64,000 nucleotides of DNA, from contig NC_092120.1 in the NCBI RefSeq assembly GCF_045679555.1, forward strand, positions 9,971,805 through 10,035,804. Reading direction: 5' to 3'. The notes below the pieces were generated by a model. It did not search any database. It was given only the letters and a program-made list of their open reading frames with translations, and had not been told where the DNA came from. The translations under genes were made by a program, and so were the position numbers. The stretch is from Salvelinus alpinus (taxonomy: Eukaryota; Chordata; Actinopteri; Salmoniformes; Salmonidae). This document shows positions 21,643 through 32,110 of the stretch, one piece after another (positions within the stretch are counted from its first letter, which is position 1; every line of letters starts with the position of its first letter).

Positions 21643-24600
21643 GTGCAGGCCAGGCAGCAGGCTGTTAGCCAACCTGCCAGCTTAGTGGAGTCTGCCAATA
21701 GCACAGTCAGTGTAGTCAGCTCAGCCATACCCATTGAGACTGTGTCTGTGCCTCGACCTAGGTTGGGCAAAACTAAACATGGCGGTGTTCGCCTTAGCAA
21801 TCTTATTAGGATAAAGACCTCCTCCATTCCTGCCATTATTGAAAGAGATCGTGATACCTCACATCTCAAAATAGGGTTACTTAATGTTAGATCCCTCACT
21901 TCAAAGGCAGTCATAGTCAATGAACTAATCACTGATCATAATCTTGATGTGATTGGCCTGACTGAAACATGGCTTAAGCCTGATGAATTTACTGTGTTAA
22001 ATGAGGCCTCACCTCCTGGTTACACTAGTGACCATATCCCCCGTGCATCCCGCAAAGGCGGAGGTGTTGCTAACATTTACGATAGCAAATTTCAATTTAC
22101 AAAAAAAATAATTGCGTTTTCGTCTTTTGAGCTTCTAGTCATGAAATCTATGCAGCCTACTCATTCACTTTTTATAGCTACTGTTTACAGGCCTCCTGGG
22201 CCATATACAGCGTTCCTCTCTGAGTTTCCTGAATTCCTATCAGACCTTGTAGTCATAGCAGATCATATTCTAATTTTTGGTGATTTTAATATTCACATGG
22301 AGAAGTCCACAGACCCACTCCAAAAGTCTTTCGGAGCCATCATCGACTCAGTGGGTTTTGTCCAACATGTCTCTGGACCTACTCACTGCCACAGTCATAC
22401 TCTGGACCTAGTTTTGTCCCATGGAATAAATGTTGTAGATCTTAATGTTTTTCCACATAATCCTGGACTATCGGACCACCATTTTATTACGTTTGCAATC
22501 GCAACAAATAATCTGCTCAGACCCCAACCAAGGAGCATCAAAAGTCGTGCTATAAATTCTCAGACAACACAAAAATTCCTTGATGCCCTTCCAGACTCCT
22601 TCTGCCTACCCAAGGACGTCAGAGGACAAAAATCAGTTAACCACCTAACTGAGGAACTCAATTTAACCTTGCGCAATACCCTAGATGCAGTTGCACCCCT
22701 AAAAACGAAAAACATTTGTCATAAGAAACTAGCTCCCTGGTATACAGAAAATACCCGAGCTTTGAAGCAAGCTTCCAGGAAATTGGAACGGAAATGGCAC
22801 CACACCAAACTGGAAGTCTTCCGACTAGCTTGGAAAGACAGTACCGTGCAGTACCGAAGAGCCCTCACTGCTGCTCGATCATCCTACTTTTCCAACTTAA
22901 TCGAGGAAAATAAGAACAATCCAAAATTTCTTTTTGATACTGTTGCGAAACTAACTAAAAAGCAGCATTCCCCAAGAGAGGATGGCTTTCACTTCAGCAG
23001 TAATAAATTCATGAACTTCTTTGAGGAAAAGATCATGACCATTAGAAAGCAAATTACGGACTCCTCTTTGAATCTGCGTATTCCTCCAGGGCTTAGCTGT
23101 CCTGGATCTGCACAGCTCTGCGAGGGCCTGGGATCGGGAGAGACACTTAAGTGTTTTAGTACTATATCTCTTGACACAATGATGAAAATAATCATGGCCT
23201 CTAAACCTTCAAGCTGCATACTGGATCCTATTCCTACTAAACTGCTGAAGGAGCTGCTTCCTGTGCTTGGCCCTCCTATGTTGAACATAATAAACAGCTC
23301 TCTATCCACCGGATGTGTACCAAACTCACTAAAAGTGGCAGTGATAAAGCCTCTCTTGAAAAAGCCAAACCTTGACCCGGAAAATATAAAAAACTATCGG
23401 CCTATATCGAATCTTCCATTCCTCTCAAAAATTTTAGAAAAAGCTGTTGCGCAGCAACTCACTGCCTTTCTGAAGACAAACAATGTATACGAAATGCTTC
23501 AGTCTGGTTTTAGACCCCATCATAGCACTGAGACTGCACTTGTGAAGGTGGTAAATGACCTTTTAATGGCGTCAGACCGAGGCTCTGCATCTGTCCTCGT
23601 GCTACTAGACCTTAGTGCTGCCTTTGACACCATCGATCACCACATTCTTTTGGAGAGACTGGAAACCCAAATTGGTCTACACGGACAAGTTCTGGCCTGG
23701 TTTAGATCTTACCTGTCGGAAAGATATCAGTTTGTCTCTGTGAATGGTCTGTCCTCTGACAAATCAACTGTACATTTCGGTGTTCCTCAAGGTTCCGTTT
23801 TAGGACGGAACCTTGAGGAACACCGAAATGTACAGTTGATATTGTTTTCACTATATATTTTACCTCTTGGGGATGTTATTCGAAAACATAATGTTAACTT
23901 TCACTGCTATGCGGATGACACACAGCTGTACATTTCAATGAAACATGGTGAAGCCCCAAAATTGCCCTCGCTAGAAGCCTGTGTTTCAGACATAAGGAAG
24001 TGGATGGCTGAAAACTTTCTACTTTTAAACTCGGACAAAACAGAGATGCTTGTTCTAGGTCCCAAGAAACAAAGAGATCTTCTGTTAAATCTGACAATTC
24101 ATCTTGATGGTTGTAAAGTCGTCTCAAATAAAACTGTGAAGGACCTCGGCGTTACTCTTGACCCTGATCTCTCTTTTGACGAACATATCAAGACTGTTTC
24201 AAGGACAGCTTTTTTCCATCTACGTAACATTGCAAAAATCAGAAATTTTCTGTCCAAAAATGATGCAGAAAAATTAATCCATGCATTTGTTACTTCTAGG
24301 TTAGACTACTGCAATGCTCTACTTTCCGGCTACCCGGATAAAGCACTAAATAAACTTCAGTTAGTGCTAAATACGGCTGCTAGAATCCTGACTAGAACCA
24401 AGAAATTTGATCATATTACTCCAGTGCTAGCTTCCCTACACTGGCTTCCTGTTAAGGCAAGGGCTGATTTCAAGGTTTTACTGTTAACCTATAAAGCGTT
24501 ACATGGGCTTGCTCCTACCTATCTTTCCGAGTTGGTCCTGCCGTACATACCAATACGTACGCTACGGTCACAAGACGCAGGCCTCCTAATTGTCCCTAGA

Positions 24601-24750
24601 ATTTCTAAGCAAACAGCGGGACGCAGGGCTTTCTCCTATAGATCTCCATTTTTATGGAACAGTCTGCCTACCCATGTGAGAGACGCAGACTCGGTCTCAA
24701 CCTTTAAGTCTTTACTGAAGACTTATCTCTTCAGTAGGTCATATGATTGA
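21643..24750 (+). CDS. LINE-C ORF2: endonuclease and reverse transcriptase
   Basis: The open frame follows the ORF1 stop by six bases in the same frame. The first M-equivalent is GTG at 21643, so the true start is unclear; re-initiation or stop read-through would both fit. AP-like endonuclease motifs are [27 protein letters not shown] and [10 protein letters not shown] motifs are [56 protein letters not shown] and [10 protein letters not shown]. Between GSVLG and LFSLY there are about eleven extra residues ([11 protein letters not shown]) from an inverted duplication at 23805-23840. These lie next to a conserved RT block and may destroy activity. The C-terminus ends [12 protein letters not shown]. 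Confidence 0.88.
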   Translation: MQARQQAVSQPASLVESANSTVSVVSSAIPIETVSVPRPRLGKTKHGGVRLSNLIRIKTSSIPAIIERDRDTSHLKIGLLNVRSLTSKAVIVNELITDHNLDVIGLTETWLKPDEFTVLNEASPPGYTSDHIPRASRKGGGVANIYDSKFQFTKKIIAFSSFELLVMKSMQPTHSLFIATVYRPPGPYTAFLSEFPEFLSDLVVIADHILIFGDFNIHMEKSTDPLQKSFGAIIDSVGFVQHVSGPTHCHSHTLDLVLSHGINVVDLNVFPHNPGLSDHHFITFAIATNNLLRPQPRSIKSRAINSQTTQKFLDALPDSFCLPKDVRGQKSVNHLTEELNLTLRNTLDAVAPLKTKNICHKKLAPWYTENTRALKQASRKLERKWHHTKLEVFRLAWKDSTVQYRRALTAARSSYFSNLIEENKNNPKFLFDTVAKLTKKQHSPREDGFHFSSNKFMNFFEEKIMTIRKQITDSSLNLRIPPGLSCPGSAQLCEGLGSGETLKCFSTISLDTMMKIIMASKPSSCILDPIPTKLLKELLPVLGPPMLNIINSSLSTGCVPNSLKVAVIKPLLKKPNLDPENIKNYRPISNLPFLSKILEKAVAQQLTAFLKTNNVYEMLQSGFRPHHSTETALVKVVNDLLMASDRGSASVLVLLDLSAAFDTIDHHILLERLETQIGLHGQVLAWFRSYLSERYQFVSVNGLSSDKSTVHFGVPQGSVLGRNLEEHRNVQLILFSLYILPLGDVIRKHNVNFHCYADDTQLYISMKHGEAPKLPSLEACVSDIRKWMAENFLLLNSDKTEMLVLGPKKQRDLLLNLTIHLDGCKVVSNKTVKDLGVTLDPDLSFDEHIKTVSRTAFFHLRNIAKIRNFLSKNDAEKLIHAFVTSRLDYCNALLSGYPDKALNKLQLVLNTAARILTRTKKFDHITPVLASLHWLPVKARADFKVLLLTYKALHGLAPTYLSELVLPYIPIRTLRSQDAGLLIVPRISKQTAGRRAFSYRSPFLWNSLPTHVRDADSVSTFKSLLKTYLFSRSYD
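23763..23840. repeat. Perfect 36-bp inverted repeat with 6-base loop
   Basis: Arms 23763-23798 and 23805-23840 are exact reverse complements, separated by TTTAGG. The left arm encodes the conserved VPQGSV of the RT; the right arm is the added copy. It is in frame. Confidence 0.97.
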
Positions 24751-25296
24751 GTGTAGTCTGGCCCAGGAGTGTGAAGGTGAACGGAAAGGCTCTGGAGCAA
24801 CGAACCGCCCTTGCTGCCTCTGCCAGGCCGGTTCCCCTCTCTCCACTGGGATTCTCTGCCTCTAACCCTGTTACAGGGGCTGAGTCACTGGCTTGCTGGT
24901 GCTCTTTCATGCCGTCCCTAGGAGGGGTGCGTCACTAGAGTGGGTTGAGTTACTGACGTGATCTTCCTGTCTGGGTTGGCGCCCCCCCTTGGTTTGTGCT
25001 GTGGTGGAGACCTTTGTGGGCTATACTCGGCCTTGTCTCAGGATTGTAAGTTGGTGGTTGAGGATTTCCCTCTAGTGGTGCGGGGGCTGTGCTTTGGCAA
25101 AGTGGGTGGGGTTATATCCTTCCTGTTTGGCCCTGTCCGGGGGTTTCTTCGGATGGGGCCACAGTGTCTCCTGACCGCTCCTGTCTCAGCCTCCAGTATT
25201 TATGCTGCAGTAGTTTATGTGTCGGGGGGCTAGGGTCAGTTGGTTACCTGGAGTACTTCTCCTGTCTTATCCAGTGTCCTGTGTGAATTTAAGTAT

Positions 25297-25855
25297 GCTC
25301 TCTCTAATTCTCTCGTTCTCTCTGAGAACCTGAGCCCTAGGACCATACGTCAGGACTACCGGGCATGATGACACCTTGCTGTCCCCAGTCCGCCTGGCCT
25401 TGCTGCTATTCCAGTTTCAACTGTTCTGCCTGCGGTTACGGAACCCCTACCTGTCCCAGACCTGCTGTTTTCAACTCTTAATGATCGGCTATGAAAAGCC
25501 AACTGAGATTTATTCCTGATTATTATTTGACCATGCTTGTCATTTATGAACATTTTGAAAATCTTGGCTCTCTCTAATTTTCTCCTTCTCTCTTTCTTTC
25601 TCTCGGAGGACCTGGGCCCTAGGACCATGCGTCGGGACTGCCGCCCGTGGTGACTCCTTGCTGTCCCCAGTCCGCCTGGCCTTGCTGCTATTCCAGTTTC
25701 AGCTGTTCTGCCTGTGGTTATGGAACCGCCACCTGTCCCAGACCTGTTGTTTTTCAACTCTTGATGATCGGCTATGAAAAGCCAACTGAAAATTATTCAT
25801 GATTATTATTTGACCATGCTTGTCACTTATGAACATTTTTGAACATCTTGGCATA
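25297..25855 (+). repeat. Tandem duplication in the LINE-C 3' region
   Basis: Two successive copies of about 270-290 bases, each starting CTCTCTCTAATT and ending near GAACATTTT(T)GAAxATCTTGG. They share GTCCCCAGTCCGCCTGGCCT and GATCGGCTATGAAAAGCCAA. The copies differ at scattered sites. Confidence 0.85.
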
Positions 25856-26099
25856 GTTCTGTTATAATCTCCACCCGGCACAGCCAGAAGAGGACTGGCC
25901 ACCCCTCATAGCCTGGTTCCTCTCTAGGTTTCTTCCTAGGTTTTGGCCTTTCTAGGGAGTTTTTCCTAGCCACCGTGCTTCTACACCTGCATTACTAGCT
26001 GTTTGGGGTTTTAGGCTGGGTGTCTGTACAGCACTTCGAGATATTAGCTGATGTACGAAGGGCTATATAAAATAAAATTGATTGATTGATTGATTAAAG

Positions 26100-26647
26100 T
26101 CGCCCAGAACTGTGAGAGGTGAGCCGTCCTCAGGAAAGGAGCTTATCAAGGCATCAAGCTCATTGATGAACTCTCCGAGGGAACCTGGAGGGCGATAAAT
26201 GATAAGGATGTTAAGCTTGAAAGGGCTGGTAACTGTGACAGCATGGAATTCAAAGGAGGCGATAGACAGATGGGTAAGGGGAGAAAGAGAGAATGACCAC
26301 TTGGGAGAGATGAGGATCCCGGTGCCACCACCCCGCTGACCAGAAGCTCTCGGGGTGTGCGAGAACACGTGGGCGGACGAAGAGAGAGCAGTAGGAGTGG
26401 CAGTGTTATCTGTGGTGATCCATGTTTCCGTCAGTGCCAAGAAGTCGAGGGACTGGAGGGAAGCATAGGCTGAGATGAACTCTGCCTTGTTGGCCGCAGA
26501 TCGGCAGTTCCAGAGGCTACCGGAGACCTGGAACTCGACGTGGGTCGTGCGCGCTGGGACCACCAGGTTAGGGTGGCCGCGACCACGCGGTGTGAAGCGT
26601 TTGTATGGTCTGTGCAGAGAGGAAAGAACAGGGATAGACAGACACAT
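26100..26647 (-). pseudogene. LINE-B ORF2, endonuclease part
   Basis: This minus-strand frame carries the N-terminal AP-like endonuclease of LINE-B: LDFLALTETWITTDN, HTPRASGQRGGGTGILI, LIIYRPPGS and LTVLGDFN. There it breaks where LINE-C is inserted. Its continuation is the frame at 18019-20410. Residues past GDFN come from the LINE-C tail. The CLSIPVLSSLHRPYKRF region at the beginning is the ORF2 leader. Confidence 0.8.
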
Positions 26648-27815
26648 AGTTGACAGGCTACAGAAGAGGCTACGCTAATGCAAAGGAGATTGGAATGACA
26701 AGTGGACTACACGTCTCGAATGTTCAGAAAGTTAAGCTTACGTTGCAAAAATCTTATTGACTAAAATGATTAAAATGATACAGTACTGCTGAAGTAGGCT
26801 AGCTAGCAGTGGCTGCGTTGTTGACTTTGTTTGAAAGTGTAGCTGGCCAGGTAACTGGCTAGATAATTAGTCTAAACTACACAATTGTCTTAGAACAAGG
26901 ACAGCAAAGACAACTATGTAGCTAGCTAACACTACACTAATCAAATCGTTCCGTTGTAATGTAATAGTTTCTACAGTGCTGCTATTCGGTAGAAGTTGGC
27001 TAGCTAGCAGTGTTAGCAGTGTTAGCAGTGTTGACTAGGTAGGAGAACGGCAGCGCAGCGGACGAAAATAGCTGGCTAGCTAACCGAAATTACTCTAGAC
27101 TCCACAGTTATCTTACCGTGACGCAACCGTGACGCACGGGGGTGGCAGCATCATGTTGTGGGGGTGCTTTGCTGCAGGAGGGACTGATGCACTTCACAAA
27201 ATAGATGTCATCATGAGGTAGGAAATTTATATGGATATATTGAAGCAACATCTCAAGACATCAGTCAGGAAGTGAAAGCTTGGTCGCAAATGGGTCTTCC
27301 AAATGGACAATGACCCCAAGCATACTTCCAAAGTTGTGTCAAAATGGCTTAAGGACAACAAAGTCAAGGTATTGGAGTGGCCATCACAAAGCCCTGACTT
27401 CAATCCTAGAGAAAATTTGTGGGCAGAACTGAAAAAGCTTGTTTGAGCAAGGAGGCCTACAAACCTGACTCAGTTCACCAGCTCTGTCAGAAGGAATGGG
27501 ACAAAATTCACCCAACTTATTGTGGGAAGCTTGTGGAAGGCACCCGAAACGTTTGACCCAAGTTAAACAATTTAGCAAATACTAATTGAGTGTATGTAAA
27601 CCTTTGACCCACTGGGAATGTGATGAAAGAAATAAAAGATGAAATAAATCATTCTGTCTGCTATTATTCTGACCTTTCACATTCTTAAAATAAAATGGTG
27701 ATCCTAACTGACCTAATACAGGGAATTTTCACTAGGATTAAATGTCAGGAATTGTGAAAAACTGAGTTTAAATGTATTTGGCTAAGGTGTATGTTAACTT
27801 CCGACTTCAACTGTA

Positions 27816-27958
27816 CATATAGGTAGGGGTAAAGTGACTAGGCAACAGGATAGATAATAGATAGTAGCAGCTGTGTATATGGTGAGTGTGAAAGTGTGTA
27901 CATTTGTGTGAGTGTGTGTGTGACGTTGGCATGCATGTGTGCGCGTGCTGTGCTCGGG

Positions 27959-28002
<44 letters not shown>

Positions 28003-28548
28003 TGTGTGTGTGTGTGAGTGTTCGAGTGTCAGTGTAAGTATGTGTGAGTGTGTGGGTAGAGTCCAGTTTGTGTACATAGAGTAAGTGCAAGAGAGTTAGT
28101 GCACAAAATGGTCAATGCATGTCCTCCGGGTAGCCATTTGAGTTGCTATTTAGCAGTCTTTAGCAGTAGAAGCTGTTCAGGGTCCTGTTTGTTTCAGACT
28201 TGCTGCATTGGTACCGCTTGCAATGTGGTAGCAGGAGAGAACAGTCTATGGCTTGGGTGGCTGGAGTCTTTGACCTCTATACTAGACATCACCTGGTATA
28301 GAGGTCCTGGATGGCAGGGAGCTTGGCCCCAGTGATGTATTGGGTCGTACTCACCACCCTCTGTAGCGGCAACGGTCGTGGGGGCCTTGCAGTTGCAGTA
28401 CCAAGCGGTGATGTATCCAGTCAAGAACTTTTTGAAGATCTGAGGGCCCATGACAAATGTTTTCAGCCTCCTGAGGGGGAAGAAGCACTATTATTCCTTC
28501 ATCACAATTGTGTGGGTGTGTGTGGTCCATGTTCATTGTAACCCTCTC
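27816..28548 (-). mobile_element. LINE-A, 5' remnant side
   Basis: This continues LINE-A after the Tc1 insertion. A (GT)n microsatellite at 27961-28016 is embedded. On the minus strand 28194-28548 reads as a degraded ORF2 C-terminus (for example IHHWGQAPCHPGPLYQ), with frameshifts. The element is 5'-truncated near 28548. Confidence 0.65.
27961..28016. repeat. (GT)n microsatellite
   Basis: GT dinucleotide run with one extra G, inside LINE-A. Flanking GTGTGAGTG-type degenerate repeats extend it on both sides. Confidence 0.95.
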
Positions 28549-29037
28549 ACCAGGCTCGAATTTGACTCTCACGATATTACCTTACGTAGAGTATCTCAAC
28601 AGCATTGGATGTTAGGTGAGAAGGACATCTCCAATAAGAATCCCTATTGTAAACTATCTAGGGTGATGACAACTAGGGTATTAACTTTAGATAGAATGAT
28701 TATAGATTTTTGTTATTGTATAAGGATATGCTTTCCCATGCATTAAATGAAATGGAAACAGTAAATGACTCCACCAAGGCAACATACATAAGGTTCAAGA
28801 TGTGTATTATTACATTTTCCCTGTACCACATCAAAATAAATCAAAATAAGAATCCCCAATGAGTCGTGCACAACCCATGTCCAAATTATTTCAAGCTTGC
28901 TTAACCCGTTGGCGCGCGTTGGAGCTTAAAAAAAAAAAGACAACACACATAAAGTCCCGAAGCACCCCACTGTTGTGGTTACTCACTACTCGTAGATATT
29001 CCCTCAGTGAAGTATATTCAAAAATGTATTAAATTAC
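28549..29037. other. No gene identified
   Basis: AT-rich sequence with an A-run at 28929-28939. It is the only sizeable non-transposon part between the ms4a-like cytoplasmic exon and its terminal exon, so it may be original intron. No exon-like segment was found. Confidence 0.35.
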
Positions 29038-31943
29038 ATCCTCAGTCTACACACAGTACCCCATAATGACAAAGCAAATACAGGTTTTTCTAAGATTTTT
29101 GCTAATTTATAAAAAAAAAAAATTAAACTGAAATAGCTTATTTCAATAAGTATTCAGACACTTTCCTATGAGACTCGAAATCGAGCTCAGGTGCATCCTG
29201 TTTCCATTGATCATCCATGAGATGTTTCTAAAACTTGATTGGAGTCCACCTGTGGTAAATTCAATTGATTGGACATGATTTAGAAAGGCACACACCTGTC
29301 TATATAAGGTCCCACAGTTGACAGTCAATGTCAGAGAAAATAAAAAAATGTAATTTCTTAAATGGAAGAGGTTTGTAACCATCAAGACTCTTCCTAGAGC
29401 TGGCCGCCCGTCAAACTGAGAAATTGGGGGAGAAGGGACTTAGTCAGGGAGGTGGCAGAGTTCCTATGTGGAGATGGGAGAACCTTCCAGAAGGACAACC
29501 ATCTCTGCAGCACTCCACCAATCAGGCCTTTATGGTAGTGGCCAGACGGAAGCCACTCCTCGGTAAAAGGCACAAGACAGCCCACATGACTCTCAGACCA
29601 TGAGAAACAAGATTCTCTGGTCTGATGAAACCAAGATTGAACTCTTTGGCCTGAATGCCAACCATCACGTCTGAAGGAAACCTGGCACCATCCCTACGGT
29701 GAAGCATGGTAATGGCAGCATCATGTTGTGGGGATGTTTTTCAGCAGCAGGGACTGGGGGGACTAGTCAAGATTGTACTTTGCTCCGTTCATCTTTCCCT
29801 CAGAGAGCTCCTTGATGAAAACCTGCTCCAGAGCACTCAGGACCTCAGACTGGGGCGAAGGTTCACCTTCCAACAGGACAATGACTCTAAGCACACAGCC
29901 AAGACAACGCAGGAGTGGCTCCGGGACAAGTCTCTGAATGTTCTTGAGTGGCCCAGCCAGAGCCCTGACTTGAACGTCTCTGGAGAGACCTGAAAATAGC
30001 TGTGCAGCGACACTCCCCATCCAACCTGACAAGAGTTTGAGGATCTGCAGAGAGGAATGGGAGACACTCCCCAAATACAGGTGTGCCAAGCTTGTAGCAA
30101 CATACCCAAGAAGACTCAAGGCTGTAATCGCTGCCAAAGGTGCTTCAGAAAAGTTCTGAGTAAAGGGTCTGAATACTTACAGTACCGTTCAAAAGTTTGG
30201 GTTCACTTAGAAATGTCCCTGTTTTCCATGAAAACATACATGACATGAGTTGCAAAATGAATAGGAAATATAGTCAAGACGTTGACAAGGTTATAAATAA
30301 GGATTTTTTATTGAAATTACAATTGTGTCCTTCAAACTTTGCTTTCATCAAAGAATCCTCCTTTTGCAGCAATTACAGCCTTGCAGACCTTTGGCATTCT
30401 AGTTGTCAATTTGTTGAGGTAATCTGAAGAGATTTCACCCCATGCTTCCTGAAGCACCTCCCACAAGCTGGATTGGCTTGATGGGCACTTCTTACGTACC
30501 GTACGGTCAAGCTGCTCCCACAACAGCTCAATAGGGTTGAGATCCGGTGACTGTGCTGTCCACTCCAATTATAGACAGAATACCAGCTGACCGCTTCTTC
30601 CCTAAATAGTTATTGCATAGTCTGGAGCTGTGCTTGGGGTCATTGTCCTGTTGTAGGAGGAAATTGGCTCCAATTAAGCGTCGTCCACAGGGTATGGCAT
30701 GACGTTGCAAAATGAAGTGATAGAATTCCTTCTTAAAGATCCCTTTTACGCTGTACAAATCTCCCACTTTACCACCATCAAAGCACCCCCAGACCATCAA
30801 ATTGCCTCCACTAGGCTTGACAGATGGCGTCAAGCACTCCTCCAGCATCTTTTCATTTTTTCTGCGTCTCACGAATGTTCTTCTTTGTGATCCGAACACC
30901 TCAAATTTAGATTAGTCTGTCCATAACACTTTTTTCCAATCTTCCTCTGTCCAGTGTTTGTGTTATTTTGCCCATCTTAATCTCTTTTTTAATTTTTTAT
31001 TGGCCAGTCTGAGATTTTTCTTTGCAACTGTGTCTAGAAGGCCAGCATCCTGAAGTCGCCTCTTTACTGTTGACGTTGATGCTGGTTGTTTTGCGGGTAC
31101 TATTTAATGAAGCTGTCAGTTGAGGACTTGTGAGGCATCTGTTTCTCAAACTACACACTAATGTACTTGTCCTCTTGCTCAGTTGTGCACCGGGACCTCC
31201 CACTCCTCTTTCTATTCTGGCTATAGACAGTTTGCGCTGTTCGGTGAAGGGAGTAGTACACAGCGTTGTACGAGATCTTCAGTTTCTTTGAAATTTCTTG
31301 CATGGAATCGCATTTATTTCTCAGAACAAGAATAGACTGACGAGTTTCAGAAGAAAGTTTTTTGTTTCTGGCCATTTTGAGCCTGTAATCGAACCCACAA
31401 ATGCTGATGCTCCAGATACTCAACTAGTCTAAAGAAGGCCAGTTTTATTGCCTCTTTAATCAACACAAAATTTTTAGCCTTTTAAAATCAATTAGCCTTT
31501 TAAAATGATAAACTTGGATTAGCTAACACAACGTACCATTGGAACACAGGAGTGATGTTTGTTGATAATGGGCCTCTGTACGCCTATGTAGATATTCCAT
31601 AAATAATCTGCCGTTTCCAGCTACAATACATTTACAACATTAACAATGTCTACACTGTATTTCTGATCAATTTGATGTTATTTTAAATGGACAAAAAAAA
31701 TTGCTTTTCTTTCATTAACAAGGACATTTCTAAGTGACCCCAAACTTTTGAACGATGGTGTATGTAATATTTAAAGTTCTTATATTTATTTATTTGCTAA
31801 AATTTCTAAAAACCTCTTTTTGCTTTGTCATTGAGGTATTGTGGTAGATTGATGAGGGAATTGTTTATACATTTTAGAATAAGGCTGTAATGTAACAAAA
31901 TGTGGAAAAAGTCAAGGGGTCTGAATACTTTCCAAAAGCACTG
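29038..31943 (+). mobile_element. Tc1-like element, left-truncated, split by a second Tc1
   Basis: The left side begins inside the terminal region (CTACACACAGTACCCCATAA) and the right end is CTGAATACTTTCCAAAAGCA then CTG, next to TA at 31944-31945. Broken transposase pieces lie at about 29340-30170 on the plus strand ([20 protein letters not shown], [31 protein letters not shown]) with several frameshifts. A second element of another family sits in its 3' end at 30180-31760. Confidence 0.8.
30180..31760 (-). mobile_element. Nested Tc1-like element, transposase on minus strand
   Basis: The termini are CAGTACCGTTCAAAAGTTTG on the left and the inverted CACCATCGTTCAAAAGTTTG on the right. TA lies at 30178-30179 and 31761-31762. 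The minus strand carries the transposase in pieces: MARNKKLSSETRQSILVLRN with the helix-turn-helix at 31151-31370, DGGKVGDLYSVKG and QQDNDPKHSS at 30528-30899, and [20 protein letters not shown] at 30332-30568. Frameshifts separate them, so the enzyme is dead. Confidence 0.88.
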
Positions 31944-31994
31944 TATGTCATAGTCAAAGTAATAAATCTCCTATGTCCTGTGTTGTTTCTGCAG

Positions 31995-32088
31995 ACTGAA
32001 CTATCCAAAGGGTCCAGAGGGAGCAGGTATGGGTACTGGGGTTCAACAGAACCACCTGCCCCCGCAATACACTGCAGTCATCCCCTGA
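31995..32088 (+). pseudogene. ms4a-like terminal exon
   Basis: After a TGTTTCTGCAG acceptor the phase-1 frame reads LNYPKGPEGAGMGTGVQQNH then LPPQYTAVIP and TGA at 32086. Pro-rich tails ending in a PPxYxxV-like motif are common in MS4A proteins, and an AATAAA signal follows 17 bases later. Its link to the exon at 16597 is inferred from order and strand; the phases of the two do not match directly, so an exon between may be lost. Confidence 0.5.
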
Positions 32089-32104
32089 AAAACAGACCTC
32101 CGTA

Positions 32105-32110
32105 AATAAA
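32105..32110 (+). terminator. AATAAA polyadenylation signal
   Basis: The hexamer lies 17 bases after the stop of the ms4a-like terminal exon. It supports this being a 3' end, although AT-rich DNA gives such hexamers by chance. Confidence 0.4.

Larger units (their letters stand above)
20411..26093 (+). mobile_element. LINE-C, nearly complete L2-like retrotransposon
   Basis: 5.7 kb element with ORF1 (20641-21636), ORF2 (21643-24750) and a 1.3-kb 3' region. That region contains a tandem duplication and ends in a common salmonid/teleost tail (CCTCTCTAGGTTTCTTCCTA through GGGCTATATAAAATAAAATT) and (TTGA)n. TTAAAG duplications bound it. It is the innermost and so the youngest of the four nested elements. 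Both ORFs lack in-frame stops, but a 36-bp inverted repeat interrupts the RT region. Confidence 0.85.
17861..27117 (-). mobile_element. LINE-B (L2-like), itself split by LINE-C
   Basis: The 3' end at the left carries the tail GTCGCTCTGGATAAGAGCGT on the minus strand, an end shared with salmonid SINEs such as the one at 38936. The RT region is at 18019-20410 and the endonuclease region at 26100-26647, both minus strand. Between them LINE-C is inserted in the GDFN codons. The 5' untranslated part runs to about 27117, where Tc1 sequence resumes. A G homopolymer at 17985-17998 lies near the 3' end. Confidence 0.8.
16933..27813 (+). mobile_element. Tc1-like transposon split by nested LINEs
   Basis: The left terminus CAGTTGAAGTCGGAAGTTTA and the right terminus, its reverse complement, are bounded by TA duplications inside LINE-A. 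Transposase sequence runs from about 17330 to 17860 and resumes at about 27120-27560. Reading reveals the helix-turn-helix (MSKRLKVPRSSVQTIVRKY), WSDETKTELFG, then after the gap [16 protein letters not shown] sequence, [10 protein letters not shown] and a [11 protein letters not shown] block, with several frameshifts. LINE-B interrupts it in the codons after ACKPKNTIH. Without insertions the element would be about 1.6 kb, the usual size. Confidence 0.85.
15044..32088 (+). pseudogene. MS4A-like (membrane-spanning 4-domain) gene, disrupted
   Basis: Six exon-like pieces in order match the MS4A/CD20-like family, four-pass membrane proteins of immune and other cells. They are the N-terminus at 15044, part of TM1-TM2 (end 15886), TM2-TM3 and its loop (16069-16189), TM4 (16332 on), a cytoplasmic exon (16597-16692) and a terminal exon (31995-32088) with an AATAAA signal at 32105. 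Splice acceptors and phase-matched junctions are visible. Damage: the N-terminal exon runs into SINE-like sequence and a stop, part of TM1 is not found, TM4 is frameshifted, and a LINE tail brings a stop after the cytoplasmic exon. About 15 kb of nested transposons precede the last exon. I infer a decayed or lineage-disrupted copy; an alternatively spliced functional gene cannot be excluded. Confidence 0.65.

Noticed and set aside
31902..32105. Phase-0 reading of the ms4a-like terminal exon (TELSKGSRGSRYGY...)
   Set aside because: Phase 1 gives a Pro-rich tail ending LPPQYTAVIP and a stop 17 bases before AATAAA, more like MS4A C-termini. Phase 0 cannot be fully excluded.
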